A program made the position numbers and the translations under genes. Below are positions 36,806 to 49,628 of a DNA stretch of 64,000 nucleotides, one piece after another. The notes beneath the pieces are model-generated. The model made no database searches. It saw only the letters and a list, made by a program, of their open reading frames with translations, and had not been told where the DNA came from. Numbering within the stretch: position 1 is the first letter of the stretch; every line of letters starts with the position of its first letter. The DNA comes from Rhynchosporium graminicola (lineage: Eukaryota > Ascomycota > Leotiomycetes > Helotiales > Ploettnerulaceae): contig FJUW01000003.1 in assembly GCA_900074885.1 (NCBI GenBank), forward strand, positions 394,512-458,511, read 5' to 3'.

Positions 36806-38531
36806 TTACAAGCACTGGGAGTAGTAAGGGCTGGAGTAAGTGCACTTGTATGGTGCCACGCAGGTGAATGGACCAGCGAAAGGAGGCTGGCCTCCGCACT
36901 GTTGGAAGTGAGCAGCGCCGGAACCAGCTGGTGGAGCAGCGGAGGAGGTGGTAGGGGCTTTTGAAGTGGTGGAAGTTGCCAAGGTTGAGGACGAAGGTTT
37001 TCTGGTGGTGGAAGTAGAGACTCTGGAGGTGGTTCCACCTGGTGGAGTGACGACGGAACCGGCATTGAAGGTCGAGTTGAGAGCACCAACCTTGATGTTG
37101 GAGTATATGACATAGGAGTTGGGGCTGTTCTTCTCGACATCGACTGGGTTACCGGTGGTTCTTGCGCAGGATCCGCGTCCGACACCCAAGGCAGATGGAT
37201 CGGCATCGACAGGGAAGTCGCTGTCGAGCCAGAGCATGTTTGAAGCGTAATCGTCCCAAAGTGAGAGAGTCAAAACCATTCCTGCCTTGAGGGCTTTGGA
37301 CATGGAAGCGAATCCACCGTGCTTGTTGTAGATGTCTTGATCTCCGAAAACCTTCTTCTGGTCCTTGCAGAACTTATCGGTGAGGGAGTTTCCGGGAAGA
37401 CCTGCGATTGTGGACTGAGAGTTGGGGATGACAACACCACCTTGAACGTAGAATCTCTTGATTTCGCTCAAAGTTCCAGCATCGGTACCAGTGTCGGTAA
37501 TGAATTGGGTAACGACGGTGAAGACGGAGTTGGTGTTGACAGTCTTTCCTGGACCGTAGAACTCTTTGTTTCCTTGGCGGTAAGAGTTGAAATCACATCC
37601 ATCAGGATCCGTGACACCAACGTATCTGTCTGGCGAGTAGGTACCTCCGCAAGCATCGCCGAGACACATGGTTTGGCCCTCTGGGTCGGAAGAATGAGGA
37701 GTCAAAGCAGTGGAGATTGAGTTGGCTTCCCAGATATCCATCTCAGCACAGCAAGAACCATGTCCACCATATCCACTATCTGCGCTATTAGAAGCAGATT
37801 TCCATCCCTCGACGTTTGCCTAAGTGATAATGTTAGCTATATTGCAAATAATGCGAAACCAGAACGGAAACATACCTCGCCGTTGATGAATTTGAGATCA
37901 CGTGGGCACTGAGCATCACAGTATCCGGTACCTGGAACTGTAAGTGACTGACATATCTGTCTCAGAAGCTTGTAAACTTACCATACTTGGCACCAGCCTT
38001 GTTGCCGGGGTAGAGCGAAGCACCACCATCCTTTGCCATGCTTACGAGGTAAAGAGCACCGTTCAAGCCACAAGGAAGATGAGACACATCGACATCGAAT
38101 GTGAACTCCTTGTTCAAGAGACTGAGCATCTGGTAGTTGGAGTCATCGGCCATGAGGAACAAACGGGATCCAACATTTCTGTTAGCACCCTGGGTGACAA
38201 AATTGAGTCTCAAGGCATTGCCAGTGGTGGTTGCTCCATAGGTTCCAGAGTAGTCAGCACCATCGAGCTGGCAGTTTGTCGCGCAAGCAGTGTTGGTAGG
38301 ACAGAATGTTGGGTTCCAGGTATTGCCAGTGTAGCAGTTGGTGCCAGTGGAAGAGTGCAACCAACGCCAGTTATGATCGAGGACGACCTTTCCAGCAATG
38401 GTTGTGCAAGAACCATAGGCGGTACATGTTTGCCATGTTAGAGGCGGGTGGACTTCAGGAGTCAGAGTACCGACTTGTTGAGCGGAAGCAACAGAGAGCA
38501 AGAGCGAGGCGAGGGCGATTCTGGAAGACAT
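36806..38531 (-). CDS. cbh1: GH7 cellobiohydrolase I with C-terminal CBM1
   Basis: Three exons on the minus strand: 38531-37982, 37931-37876, 37819-36806, totalling 1620 nt and 539 aa. It has a signal peptide ([17 protein letters not shown]) followed by the Gln that becomes pyroglutamate in this family. The catalytic domain carries Glu228, Asp230 and Glu233 in [11 protein letters not shown], the GH7 nucleophile/acid-base signature; after signal removal the spacing matches known CBH I enzymes. A Ser/Thr-rich linker (about 450-500) leads to a CBM1 cellulose-binding module in the last 36 residues with its conserved cysteines (CGG, TCV, KCTY, SQC). The enzyme releases cellobiose from the reducing ends of cellulose and is secreted. 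The N-terminal sequence fits exo- rather than endoglucanases. No disablements. Confidence 0.97.
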
Positions 38532-38599
38532 GATTAAGGAATGATGATGATCTTAGAGAAAAGGCGTGATGAGAAAATATCCATCGAGCGGATTTCCAG

Positions 38600-38607
38600 T
38601 TTATATA
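38600..38607 (-). promoter_or_regulatory. TATA box of the cellobiohydrolase gene
   Basis: TATATAAA on the minus strand, about 70 nt upstream of the GH7 start codon. Position and sequence suit a strong inducible fungal promoter. Confidence 0.6.
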
Positions 38608-38625
38608 TCTACTCACACGCTTGAG

Positions 38626-41600
38626 AGCCAAGAGGCAAATCTCAGGAAGCCATAGCTGGAATACACGCGGATACCTACAGATACACGATATGCCACTCCA
38701 TCAGGGATCAGCGGCTCGTCGGTCCCTCCGCTCAAGAATAACACATTTCTTGACGAACCTCTTCGCGAGATACGGTCCGATGAAAGGACTAGATTGCGGA
38801 GTACTCGAAGCTCACTAGCTGCTGAGTTACTCGCCTTAATCACCCCACAGTATCAGACAAAATGGATTAACGATCTTGCGATACATGGGCCAACTTGAAC
38901 GGGCTCGCGACGTACAGCAAGTAAACATTCTAGATGGCTTCCGGCCTACCTCGTGATTCAGTCACAGTGACCCCCGGATCATTCGAACCGAGAATTAATA
39001 TAAATTCGAAGCTAGCTTGGATATCCAGGGGCAAACACCATTGAGGGACACAGAAATCTTTCCGAGAATCTTGCCCCATCGAGACCGGATTCAAGTGAGA
39101 GTAACTCGAGGAGAAAAGTTAAGCCGGGAAACTACTTTGGTATTTCGACGTATGGAGGCCACTCAAGTGAGACAGACTGTGTTTACATCAATCACCAGTT
39201 GCACTAGCACCGATAGTCTGGTATAGTGCACAATCTATAGCTGCTACGCGAGACCTTAAACGAAAGACAAAGCTTCTCCGATAGCCTCGAGTGGTAACAA
39301 CAAACAAATCAGAAGACAATGAGAATGCACAGTCCCAGCTCTCAGATAATTAGTCTGCCGAGGCCCGGACCGGCTCAAGATTTACTTCAGAAGCGCACGA
39401 GGTTCTCAATTGCGGGGATAAGCTTAGTTGAGGCCCGTCCCGGCTAAAGTCAACAACATTCAATACAGGGGCTATGAGTGGCGCAAGAATGCCGGAGAAA
39501 TAGTGCCTCCGGAGCAAGACATACCGTTTACATGCGACGAAAGAAACTAGCCATGCGATATTGGCGATCTACTTAATATAGTGGTTTAGTGCCAAGGTTA
39601 AATCCACCACCGGCAGACGAGCAATTCTTCCATTTAGGGCTTTCGGGGAGATATCCGTGGTTACAGCCCAGTGAAGTTGCATGCACCACAGCATGGTCAG
39701 GGCGGATTAACTTGCTACAGGCTTTCTGAAAGAAAAAGAAAGCACTGCCATCATCTGCACCCTCTTATGTACACTTGCCAGCTGTGTGAAGCTTCATTCC
39801 TGTGGAAATCGAGGCGAGGGAAAATTCGTCTTCGGCGAAGTGCAAACCTGCTAATCGGCTTGATTAGGTATAATCGACTATTAGAAATCGATTTTAACGC
39901 CACATATATATCTCACGACATTATACAAGTGGTAGTTCAGAGTCACATGAGCTGGTTGTGGATCCAAAGATGAGCAACAAAGCAGAAGGAATGGACGAAA
40001 GACGCGCGACGGATAGTCCCTGCCGGAAATATACCCGGGGCATGCACTATAAGAAGGGTTCTCTAGACTTGATCATGGAATACCGAAGAGCTAGGTACGC
40101 ATGGTGAAGCTGAAACAAAGCTTACTCGGAATGTAGCCGAGCTATGGAAGCTAAGCGATTGTTGAAGAATGCAGTATGTGTACTGAATCGAAAGCGGCTT
40201 GTCTGAGCTGTGGCTGTGACACTGGACCAGCAAGCAATATTCATATATATTGAGGTTCTTCAAATCTGCCAAAGTTCGTACTTGAAGTCTTGCATTCGTG
40301 CTGCCCCTTCGATAAAAAAGAACCAATACACTCTTGCTTGCGTGCCAAGTAGGCACCAAATTCCACAATACGGTACCTGGGGTAGAAACCGAGTCTTGAT
40401 GCGGCTATGGCGAGGTGTATAAGCGCCAGGAAATCCCACTTTCGGCACAGTTCCCGTCTCTCCAGATTAAGGTACATTGGAAAAGGCTTCTTCGGCACCT
40501 TCATGAACACTGTCTCTGATACTTTCCACTGGGCTAGGCTGAGGCGTTTTATCAACACTACTCGGTTGGGCGCCTTAAGGGCTGTTCGCTGGCACAGAAG
40601 GTGCGGGCGCTATTACTCCTCAGACCAGAAGACGAGAACTGGATCTGCGATTCGACATATTAGATTTGGTCTGGTTGCCGTTATACAGTAATCCCGATGA
40701 AGGTATCAATTGTGGGTGAAAGTCAGAAGAATGTAAGGCGTCTCACAGATGCCGAAGTTGCGAGAAACGTGTCTAGCACGAATACCAGTAACCCGACCAG
40801 CACAACATAGCACAGAGTGTTATAGCGTCAAGAGTATTCAAGTTAGTCAAGAAGGTTTCTACCAAGCGTTGAAAGATATAAGAGTAAATACACAGATGAA
40901 GTGGACCAGAGTAAGTGTTCTGGGAATGCCTATTCCACAATCCACCAATGAAAAGCCTCTGAGCTTAGCTGTCAAGAGCAAAAAAAAACGTGCATTATTG
41001 ACTTTAGATTCTGTGGTATGTCAGTAAGCGGAATCAAACCGAAAATTTGTATGCTATGACTTACTTTAATATTTGAGGTGAGAGTATGCTTTTGTGAGCC
41101 CTGCAGATGGAATCGTGATGCCCTTATGGCGCTTTTAGTGTGAAGGAGTGTGGAATATGCGGTAGTGAGCTTTCGAGGTTCGGAGATGAACAGAGCCAGA
41201 CTATTATGTGTCCAGGAAATAAGAAGGGAGTAGAACTGCGAAGCTACCGGCTTGGTATAGCGATGCTCAGACCATTATTCTTCCTAATTAGCACTAGAGC
41301 TAAGGAGATACGGAAAGAGGAGAATGGCGACTGGATCTCTCGAATGATGATGTGGACGCAGGAGTATGTGTTCGAAAAGCTTCCTGATGACGCATTTCCA
41401 GGTGACAATAAGGTTTGAATTCCGTAGAGTAGAAGAGTTGAGAAATACAGCCCGGCATTCGAGGTGGCGATGTAGTTAAGACTGCTGCTGAAGATATGTA
41501 GTAGTTAAGAAAAGGTAGTCATACTTTGAAGTAAGAGTCTCACTGTAAATAAATCGGAAATCGGCGATTATTTATACTAATCACGACGGACAGATTTTGC

Positions 41601-42020
41601 TCGCGCGGACAAATCGGTTTCGCCTACTTTTAGGAAGGGCCTTAAAAGTGGCGAGGTCAAATCCCACTATGATGTTCTTTCTTACCAGGCTGTTTGATTT
41701 CTGGTTGCGGTACAGTGTTCCTTACTCACCAAACAAGTCTCGCGATCTTTTCTAAGTATTTTTCTACATCAGATCCATCGGGAGGCTATCTCTAGGTCGT
41801 CTTCGTTTCGTCGATAAGTACTCTTGAGTGCTGTGCCGAACTGCTATGCCTGTTGCTTATATTCGTGATCAAATAGTATATCTTGCCTTTATGTTTAGAC
41901 CATATTTTTACATTTATTTTCTCTAATGGGATTCAGTCTTTGAGCCTTAGCCGGAGATACGATGAAGTTTCGATCCACGCTTTTAGTTCCTGGTCTTGTT
42001 GGCGACGCCACACACTCAAC
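38626..42020. other. Long intergenic region upstream of the cellobiohydrolase
   Basis: About 3.4 kb with no confident gene. The part nearest the GH7 gene should contain its promoter, including the direct repeat at 39360-39449. Coding-like but unrecognised open stretches occur at 40749-41027 and 41140-41418 on the plus strand. The latter reads KECGICGSEL, lacks an ATG, and I could not join the two with good splice sites. Confidence 0.4.
39360..39449. promoter_or_regulatory. Direct repeat of a GC-rich 20-mer, candidate regulator sites
   Basis: GAGGCCCGGACCGGCTCAAG (39360-39379) recurs as GAGGCCCGTCCCGGCTAAAG (39430-39449), exactly 70 bp apart and about 830-920 bp upstream of the GH7 start. The second copy holds GGCTAA, the hexamer bound by XlnR/Xyr1-type activators, and both contain CGG/CCG triplets favoured by zinc-cluster factors. 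Function is inference. Confidence 0.35.
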
Positions 42021-42344
42021 ATGACATCAACCGGATTGTGGTTCATCCAGCCTATATCATTTCAAGTATGTGGCCCTCGATTGAAACCTCATCACCGACC
42101 ACACAGCATCTACGACCAAACTACAATATCTCGGGGTTTCTCTACGTCGAGAAAAACGCTCATTGAGGAAAAACACGTCCTTTCCCTAGTCTCCCCAGCT
42201 AGAGCACCTTACATCAACGCACGGAAACAACCTGGAAACACACAGTCTGCACCGAAAACGAGATGGCAAAGTTTTCCCTCTCGCGGTCCTCGTAGCGTAG
42301 CGTATGTCGCCGAAAAAAGAGTCAAAAGACCTCGTATTTTATGA
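42021..42344 (+). CDS. Small hypothetical protein with mitochondrial-presequence-like segment
   Basis: 107 aa from the ATG at 42021 (the frame is open further upstream to 41883 without clear coding character). Basic residues with almost no acids dominate the first half, and it contains RGFSTSRKTL, a word very common around processing sites of fungal mitochondrial proteins. The C-terminal end is strongly basic (EKRVKRPRIL). I recognise no family; a small mitochondrial matrix or ribosomal protein is possible. It may equally be a chance ORF, since no introns or homologous motifs support it. Confidence 0.35.
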   Translation: MTSTGLWFIQPISFQVCGPRLKPHHRPHSIYDQTTISRGFSTSRKTLIEEKHVLSLVSPARAPYINARKQPGNTQSAPKTRWQSFPSRGPRSVAYVAEKRVKRPRIL

Positions 42345-43068
42345 TACAGATCGATCAGGTGCCTAGGCTCTGTTACCTGAATTCATCAGGATACCCTTTC
42401 AAATTCGTGTACCGATCAGATATCTTGGGCACATCTTTTCATACTGGATCTGGCTTTCTCTCCACTTAGAAGTATAGAATCTTATCACGCAGCTTTCCTT
42501 ACCAGGTTACATGCAGATTATTCGATCGCGAATCAATGAGCTATAGAGGCAGTACTCGTCCTCACATTGGACCGACCTTAATTCCTCACAGTGCAACCAA
42601 AATCGTCGGACAACATTGTCTGATTGTTGCTAGTAGCTTTCTATTCGGTGCGTAGCGACTTCGAGATCTGTCAGAACCCGATAACGAAGGCACGACTGGC
42701 ACCAGGTAAATCGACCAGCAGTATTGAGCGAACCCCAGATGGTCATCCTTGACCAACCCTATTCCCATCTATCGCCCCACGCAAACCAGTGCACGAGATT
42801 GGTCTGGCCTTCATCTCATTCTATTGGCGGTCACTTACTTTTGTCTCATTATGAGGCGTCGAATGAGTGGACGGCTGCTCCCATCTACAGTAACCGCCGT
42901 CTACATGCGGACAAGGCTCTGGTAATATTGGGGCCAAGCAATGCAGGCAAGAAGCCCCCAAAATGGGTCACCTCAGCCGTGTATATATATGTATAGGAGA
43001 GATGACGCATAATCTATTCCTAAAAATAAGGCTGGCTCAGCCTGTCCTAAATCTGTGACACAATTACA

Positions 43069-45753
43069 ATGGTTCTATCCAGGACCGGAGCAGGGCAGCA
43101 GCACTCTCAGCGACCACTTCAGGGATCTCTAATCGCCCCGAACGATGGTCTCGTGGGATATTTACACAAGAAATTCCTCCACCATCAAAATTCATTTATC
43201 GGTGTCGAAGATAAGCCGCCTAATGTACTTGAACAGTGGCTTCAAGCGGACGTAGAGCAGAAGCCGTTCCTTCAAAACTACCGCACGCTAAAAGCTTTGC
43301 CAGGGAATGAAGTACTCAAAGCCCTTACTAGATTCTATACCTTCGACTCGTCTTCGGCAAATGTTTTGCCTGAAATCAGCACGGGAAACCTTGTACACAC
43401 TGGAAGCAATGCATCTCCCGAAACATTCTCTCAAGTCCTCACCGAATTTGGTTGCAAAATAAGGGCAAGATCAGTACCATCGCTTCAAATATGGTTAGTA
43501 AGCTTGATCAAAAGCTTGCAGCTGCTTACTCTGCTTCTCTTATCAATAGTATGCTATCGCTGAAGCTGTCTGCTTCACTTCGCCCAATCCTTTTCAAATT
43601 CAAGGACAAGGTTTATTGCTCGGCCGCCCAGTTGAATAGGAAATATGAGATACCTTCTCGATCTATTCTGGCTATTGTGCAAAAAGAATGGGATTCTTCC
43701 AAAACCTGGACCATTAATACTTTCACTGGTCATATGGCAGTTCAAGTACGGCAATTCAAGTTACCATCGAAGTGTATGTGATGATGCGATCAATTCTTTG
43801 GTCAACTTTCTGACTTACCCAAGCTGACAGAGTGATTAGTGGCTCGCTCTAGAGGATCTTCTTCAGGCGGTAATGATAGTGATACTCAAGATAGTATCAT
43901 CAGCATCATCCTGGTGTCCAACGCCCCCTTGTACAAGGGTGACTTCTATGAGTATATTTGGCAGCGACAGGCGCAATTTCCACCAGCCGTGAGATTGGTT
44001 TGCCGTACAAGTGAAGTAGATAATCTTGGTTCAAAGAAGGTTTTTATCACTATTGATTCGGACGAAGAATCTGCAGACGGTGAGCGATGCGCGGAAATAC
44101 TAGAGGCGCTTTCGCAGAATTTCACGGCAGTACTGCCGCTTACAGGTAGCGATGAACCTATATGCAGTCTAGAAAGTGCACATCTGGCTGTGTCTTTCGC
44201 TTTGCTAGCGGTTCTCGCAGATAAGACCAGTGATTTTGTTAACTCCACCTCCCAGATTGTGTTAAAGCTAGTAAGCATATGTCCAAGGTCTCGTCATATC
44301 CTGTACTAGTGTAAAGCCAATACTAAATGTCAACAGAAATACCAAGGGCGAACACGTCCATCTAGCAGCAAGCTTCACTATCAGTCACACTTGGAGGATG
44401 CCCGACAGATTGCTGTTAGCAGCGTTGAAGATGCACTGGAACTGCTCGTCAAAATCGAAGCGCTGGAGCTTGCCAGCTCTACTGCGGCACAGTCGTTGCG
44501 GATCAAGTTTTCGGACCTCAAGAAAGACATTGAATCATTAAGAGAGGAGTTGGCTACTATCAAAGTCTGGATAGATGACTTGCAGGTGATAGTGAGATAT
44601 GCAAAAACAATTTACACTACAGGCTAACACTGCGAAGTTAAAGGCGGAGCTCGATCTCCGTCAGATTGAACCGACCTACATCCTGACTTTCCTCGCTGCG
44701 ATATATTTCCCGTTCTCATTCATGACTGTAGGCCGATCTTACACTCGAGAGCATGCGAGGCAAACATACTGACCACGACACCAGTCTCTCTACGGCATGA
44801 ACATCAGCGATCCTCTCTGGTCATCGAAGAATAGCACGGATACGACAAATATAATAGCGCGAGACATCGCGCCATTGCCAGATAATTCATCAACTCTGTC
44901 TATACAGCAGACAAGTGCTATAGTAGCAGCTATTCAATCTTCGGGATCCCATGTTTGTAAGTTTTATGGTTTTATTTCCTTCTCAGCGAGCCTCAAACTT
45001 GTACCACTTTTGACCGCTTATGTTTCCTCGCACCTGAATCGCCTATCATTGTAGCTCAAAGACGCAAAACTGACCGGTTCATTCTAACGATCAGGGACCT
45101 TTCGTTCGTATTGGTACACAACGATCCCGGTGACGATTGGCACTATTATCTTTCCCATGGCCATTGGTATGCTCGTTCGTGTGATATCTCGGTTCGCCTT
45201 CTATCACCGTGGCTACTGGCGTCTATTTGGAGTGCTCGGAAGCTTTGCTCTTGTTACATTTTTTGCCTTATTCCTAGGATTTCCGCTAGATTCCCTTATA
45301 CAGTGGATCGTCGTCCCAATCTTATTTGGGGGGACGGCCGCAATCCTAAGTATAAGATCTATCGTAATCAACAAACACCGCCTGAGATGGTGCGGCTTCG
45401 CATTACTAGTGGCACTTTGCCTCGCGATTTGGTCGACTGTCTCCTACAGCGGTATTCTGTATCTACCATTGATGTACCTCTACTTAGTATCGTTCGGACG
45501 AGATGTCGCTCGTGTGTACAGACGGATCAGAAAATACATCTTGGTTCATCTTCAATCGAGGCGTCAAGGTGACGTAGGATCTCAATCAAGCACTAGGTTA
45601 GAGCAAGACGAAATGGGAGATCCCCATGATATCCCCCTAGAACCACTACAAGAAGTTGTGACGGAGTCTTTGGATGAGGTTGTGCCCACAAATAGGCGTG
45701 GGCCCACTAGAGCAGCTTGGGATGATGATGATGATTTATACACTGCAGATTAG
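43069..45753 (+). CDS. CorA-like membrane protein with GMN motif; frame anomaly near 43450
   Basis: Likely exons: 43069-43773, 43840-44270, 44337-44585, 44623-44727, 44785-44956, 45095-45753. The long N-terminal region has no known motif. About 44337-44585 encodes a Glu/Leu-rich coiled coil. The membrane part starts with ILTFLAAIYFPFSFMTSLYGMN, containing the GMN signature that forms the selectivity filter of CorA Mg2+ channels. Further hydrophobic helices follow near 45130-45480, more than the two of standard CorA, and the protein ends with an acidic DDDDD tail. Two oddities: the coding frame changes near 43440-43452 with no adequate intron, and one inferred intron (44586-44622) is only 37 nt. 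It could be an intact divergent gene with a mis-modelled exon, or a recent pseudogene. Confidence 0.72.
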
Positions 45754-47485
45754 TCTGATCCTGAAAGATTGAATATATACAGGCATTATCATCACAAGAA
45801 TAAGCTACATATATCGCGAGCAGTTAACATTGCACAATCACATACGTCATTATCTGTTTGTATCGTTATTGCTGTTCAGGAATTAAGAAAAACGCCTTTG
45901 TCCTACCCGAGGCGAATTTGGGAAAAGAGTATATGGATAAGACATCTAACGCTTTGTAAGACTTTATTTACAAGTTTTATGAGAAAGACCACCGGGGGTG
46001 TGGGTATCGCGTGTCGGTTCAAATCATCGGGTTTCGAGGTTTTACTCCGTAACGTAGATACCTAGCTGGAAAGCTACTGGGCCGGGTCGTAACGAGGGAA
46101 GAACCTCGAGCTGGGCCCTGAGGCGGGTATTGTTAATGAAGTACCTAGCAGAAGAAAGTAGGTGCCAAACTTCACAAGGTCCGAATGACTCCTTATACGT
46201 TCACTGTCCATGACCATCTTTTATGAATAACCATCGGTCATGGGCACCAAATGGGTACTAACCATGCCATTGCGCATCTGCTGAACGACTCCGAAGTGAA
46301 ATACACCTGGTGACAAGATTAAGGCCTGCACATTGTTTACATCTCGGCTCGTCCCGCTTCTCTCCAGACAGCGGCTTAGAAGTTGAAACGTCCTAATGAG
46401 AATGTACGCTGAGCTTGGTATGCCAGTATAGATATGCAAACTGCAATCTGGCATCGGTACTACCCCTTGTTCGATGGTGCAAACAAGTTCTGAAGGTAAA
46501 GGAGCACAGAACCAATTGGTGGATCAATTCCAGAAACAAGCTGTCCCTCTCAGGGGTTTCCGGGCGATCATAACCCCCCGCAAATAGGAGATCGTCTGGC
46601 GATGCCTCCATTGACAAAAGCTCTGTTCACAATGCATTACAATACCATCAAGTGACCTATTAACAAATGAATCCCATCGTTTTATTTATTTGCAGACGGA
46701 TCAGCACTGTACAACACAGTTTGTTCGGGTGGTGAAACGCCATGTCTGAAATAGGCTGCGTCTGTTCAGCCGCCAGGACAATCGCTCGAAGTGATCACTG
46801 AACACGGTGCACAAGATCAGTTCAGCTGAGACCAACGATGTTCCAGCGCAGCCATAGAATGTTTGCCACGGCTAAAGGAAACAGGTGTGTTGGCAACGAT
46901 CTGTCTCTGTCTCTGTTCTAGCCATCATAGCTTACGTTACTTCAATATTAGTTAAATTATACTTATTTAATTAACTTCTTGCCTGTGAGTGTACATACAA
47001 AACTCATCCTCTTACGCCTTTAAACTCTAGGAATTATTATTTTTAGACTCGGCGGCTAATAAATGTTGTCACTAACTAATTACATAAGTGATTCAATTCG
47101 TTGATCAAATCCCGTAGGTTAATACTTATGAGGGATCGAATTATTGCCGAGCGCCTCCCGTTGGGAATCCGAAACTGTATATGCTTGCCGAAGACTAATA
47201 ATGCCTCGATAGTCCCTAGCGTCTAGTCTTATGTCGTCGCTATCGGGTCGTACCTAGGGCGTGCCAGATACCTACCTACTACCCAGCTATCTCTCTCAGA
47301 CATGGCCAATCGTGGCCTGTCTCTGTCTCTATATCTGACATTTGGAATAGTAAAAATATTGTTTTGTTTGTGAAATCCTGTATTTTCTTCGTTGAAACCT
47401 TCTTTTCGTAGCGTTGCGTGTTCGTGTCCTCACCTGTCTCCCGCGACGCACGTAGAGTTGAGCTCTGCAGAAGCCCTCTCCAATC
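45754..47485. other. Intergenic region, no gene seen
   Basis: 1.7 kb between the CorA-like gene and the GH47 mannosidase gene. Short open frames on both strands have no recognisable product. A GGTTCAAATC word near 46016 resembles a tRNA T-loop but no stem pairs around it. Confidence 0.45.
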
Positions 47486-49628
47486 ATGCGGCCGTTTAAA
47501 CGTAAAGAGAAGGTCGACGACCTGCCCATACACAGCTCGTCCTTACAATCGCGCATACCCACGAAAAGAGCAACGCGCGGTCTCATTCTCGCCGGTCTTC
47601 TATGCTGCGTATTCCTTCTCCTCCGGCACAGCGGGCTCGGGAAACCCAAGTTCGAATTCAGCTACGTGTCGATCCCCATCTTCGCCGAGAAATACCCCCC
47701 GAAAACCGTCATATCGCTACCACGCAAACGAGCGAAGGCAATCCCCAAGATCCAACATGATCCAGTTCCCGAAACAGCGCAGGAGAAGGCGATTCGAGAA
47801 AGCAGATTGAACGAAGTGCGCAATGCCTTCCTACATTCATGGAAAGGATACAAAGACCAAGCATGGGCCCGAGACGAATTGCGGCCCATATCAGGAGGGT
47901 ACAAGTCACCGTTCTGCGGGTGGGCTGCGACGATGGTAGATTCCCTTGATACGTTATGGATCATGGGCTTGAAAACGGAATTCGAATTGGCGCTGGGAGA
48001 GCTACGAAATGTGGATTTCACGCATAAGGAAGGCTGCAATATCAACCTTTTCGAGACGACGATCAGGCATCTGGGAGGCTTTCTGGCGGCGTGGGATTTG
48101 AGCGGTGGGAAGTATCCGATTTTGATGGAGAAGGCCGTTGAGCTTGGGGAGGTGCTTTATACAGCCTTTGATACGCCGAATAGGATGCCTACGCCGCATT
48201 TTGAGTGGTCTGCGTAAGGAGCCTCTGAAATACCTCTCCTGATTACCTTGCTAACGTCTCGAAGAACAAATCCAGACGTACGAGACCATTCTGCTAGTTC
48301 TTCGATTGTGCTCGCGGTACTGGGTTCTCTGACCCTTGAATTTACACGGTTGTCTCAGATCACGGGAAACGATAAGTACTATGATGGGGTGCAGAAGGTA
48401 ATGAACGAGCTGGAGAAGTGGCAGGACAATTCGATTCTTCCCGGGATGTGGCCAGCAATAGTCGATTCGGCGAGGTACAATCACAGTATCCTCCTAGGCT
48501 CTCCTTACGAGGGAGCAGAGGAGCAATTTACCCTTGGTGCTTTGGCAGACTCAACATACGAGTACCTGCCTAAGGTAAAAACCACCTTTCATGCGGGTCT
48601 AGGACTCACAAGCTAACTTTGGTAGACATACATGTTACTCGGTGGACAACTCAAATCCTATCAAAACATGTACGAAAAATTCATCAAAGTAGCCAAGAAA
48701 TACCTCTTCTTCCGCCCTATGACAGTAGGTGACGAAGACATCCTCATTTCTGGAACGGTCGATATGGCAGCAGGCGGTGCACCTCGCCTTTCACCAGATC
48801 TCCAGCATTTAACATGTTTCACTGGCGGAATGCTTGCCATTGCAGGCAAGATCTTCAATCGGCCCGAAGATGTCATAGATGGTGGGAAATTGACAGATGG
48901 GTGCGTCTGGGCGTATAAAAATACGGTGACAGGTATCATGCCTGAAACGTTGACGGCTGTCCCGTGCGAGAATCGTTCGAGCTGTACGTGGGATTCGCAG
49001 AAATGGTTGAAAGCTGTCGATCCAAATGCGGAAGATGAAGCTGTAACGCGGCAGAAGATAGAGGCCGATAAGTTGTCTCCTGGTTTCGCTCATGTGAGGG
49101 ACGCGCGATATTTGCTCCGGTGAGTCATTTTCGTTCCACTTTACGACCAACTTGATGTCGGATACATCCCTTACCAAGTAACACCATTCTGTTATCCTTA
49201 CTGATTGCTCTTCAGACCCGAAGCCATCGAATCAGTCTTCATCATGCACCGCATAACTAACGACCCATATTGGCGTGAATCCGGGTGGAATATGTTCAAA
49301 GCCATCCAAGCACATACCGTAACAAAGCTCGCGCATTCAGCTATCAACAATGTTATGAAAGGCGCCCCGGAACAGGTTGACGAGATGGAGAGTTTTTGGC
49401 TGGCAGAGACGCTGAAGTACTTTTACTTGCTGTTTAGCGAGAATAGCGTGGTTAATTTGGATGACTATGTGCTGTACGTATTCCATTTTCTCTTTCTTCG
49501 GCTTACGGACGAAAACAGGATGGGTGCTCGGATAAGAGATAGGAAGATATGAGCGGAAAATTGTTTAGGGAACTTGTGCTAACTGATATAGAAACACCGA
49601 GGCACACCCACTGAGGAGACCAAAATGA
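47486..49628 (+). CDS. GH47 alpha-1,2-mannosidase (type II membrane protein)
   Basis: Five exons: 47486-48213, 48265-48574, 48626-49119, 49216-49473, 49592-49628, giving 1827 nt and 608 aa. A short basic cytosolic tail precedes one membrane anchor (about residues 32-47, [16 protein letters not shown]), as in ER/Golgi mannosidases. GH47 landmarks are present: [20 protein letters not shown], Glu190 in [11 protein letters not shown], Asp338 in ADSTYEYL, Glu513 in RPEAIES, and TEAHP at 599-603 encoded by the tiny last exon. The enzyme trims mannose from N-glycans of secretory proteins. Oddity: the LA-E-GSL-LEF word of the family reads [11 protein letters not shown], with Val261 replacing a usually conserved Glu. 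This may change substrate handling or mark a divergent paralogue. Confidence 0.94.

Noticed and set aside
36584..37720. Plus-strand open frames across the cellobiohydrolase gene
   Set aside because: They are shadows of the minus-strand GH7 coding sequence.
40063..40558. Overlapping open frames of 60-105 codons on both strands
   Set aside because: No recognisable motif, no convincing splice partners, and both strands are equally open, which suggests chance. A weak similarity of a GST-ARLQ word with 46400-46470 was too short to use.
46010..46030. GGTTCAAATC, like a tRNA T-loop
   Set aside because: The flanking bases do not form a T-stem, and no anticodon or acceptor stem can be placed.
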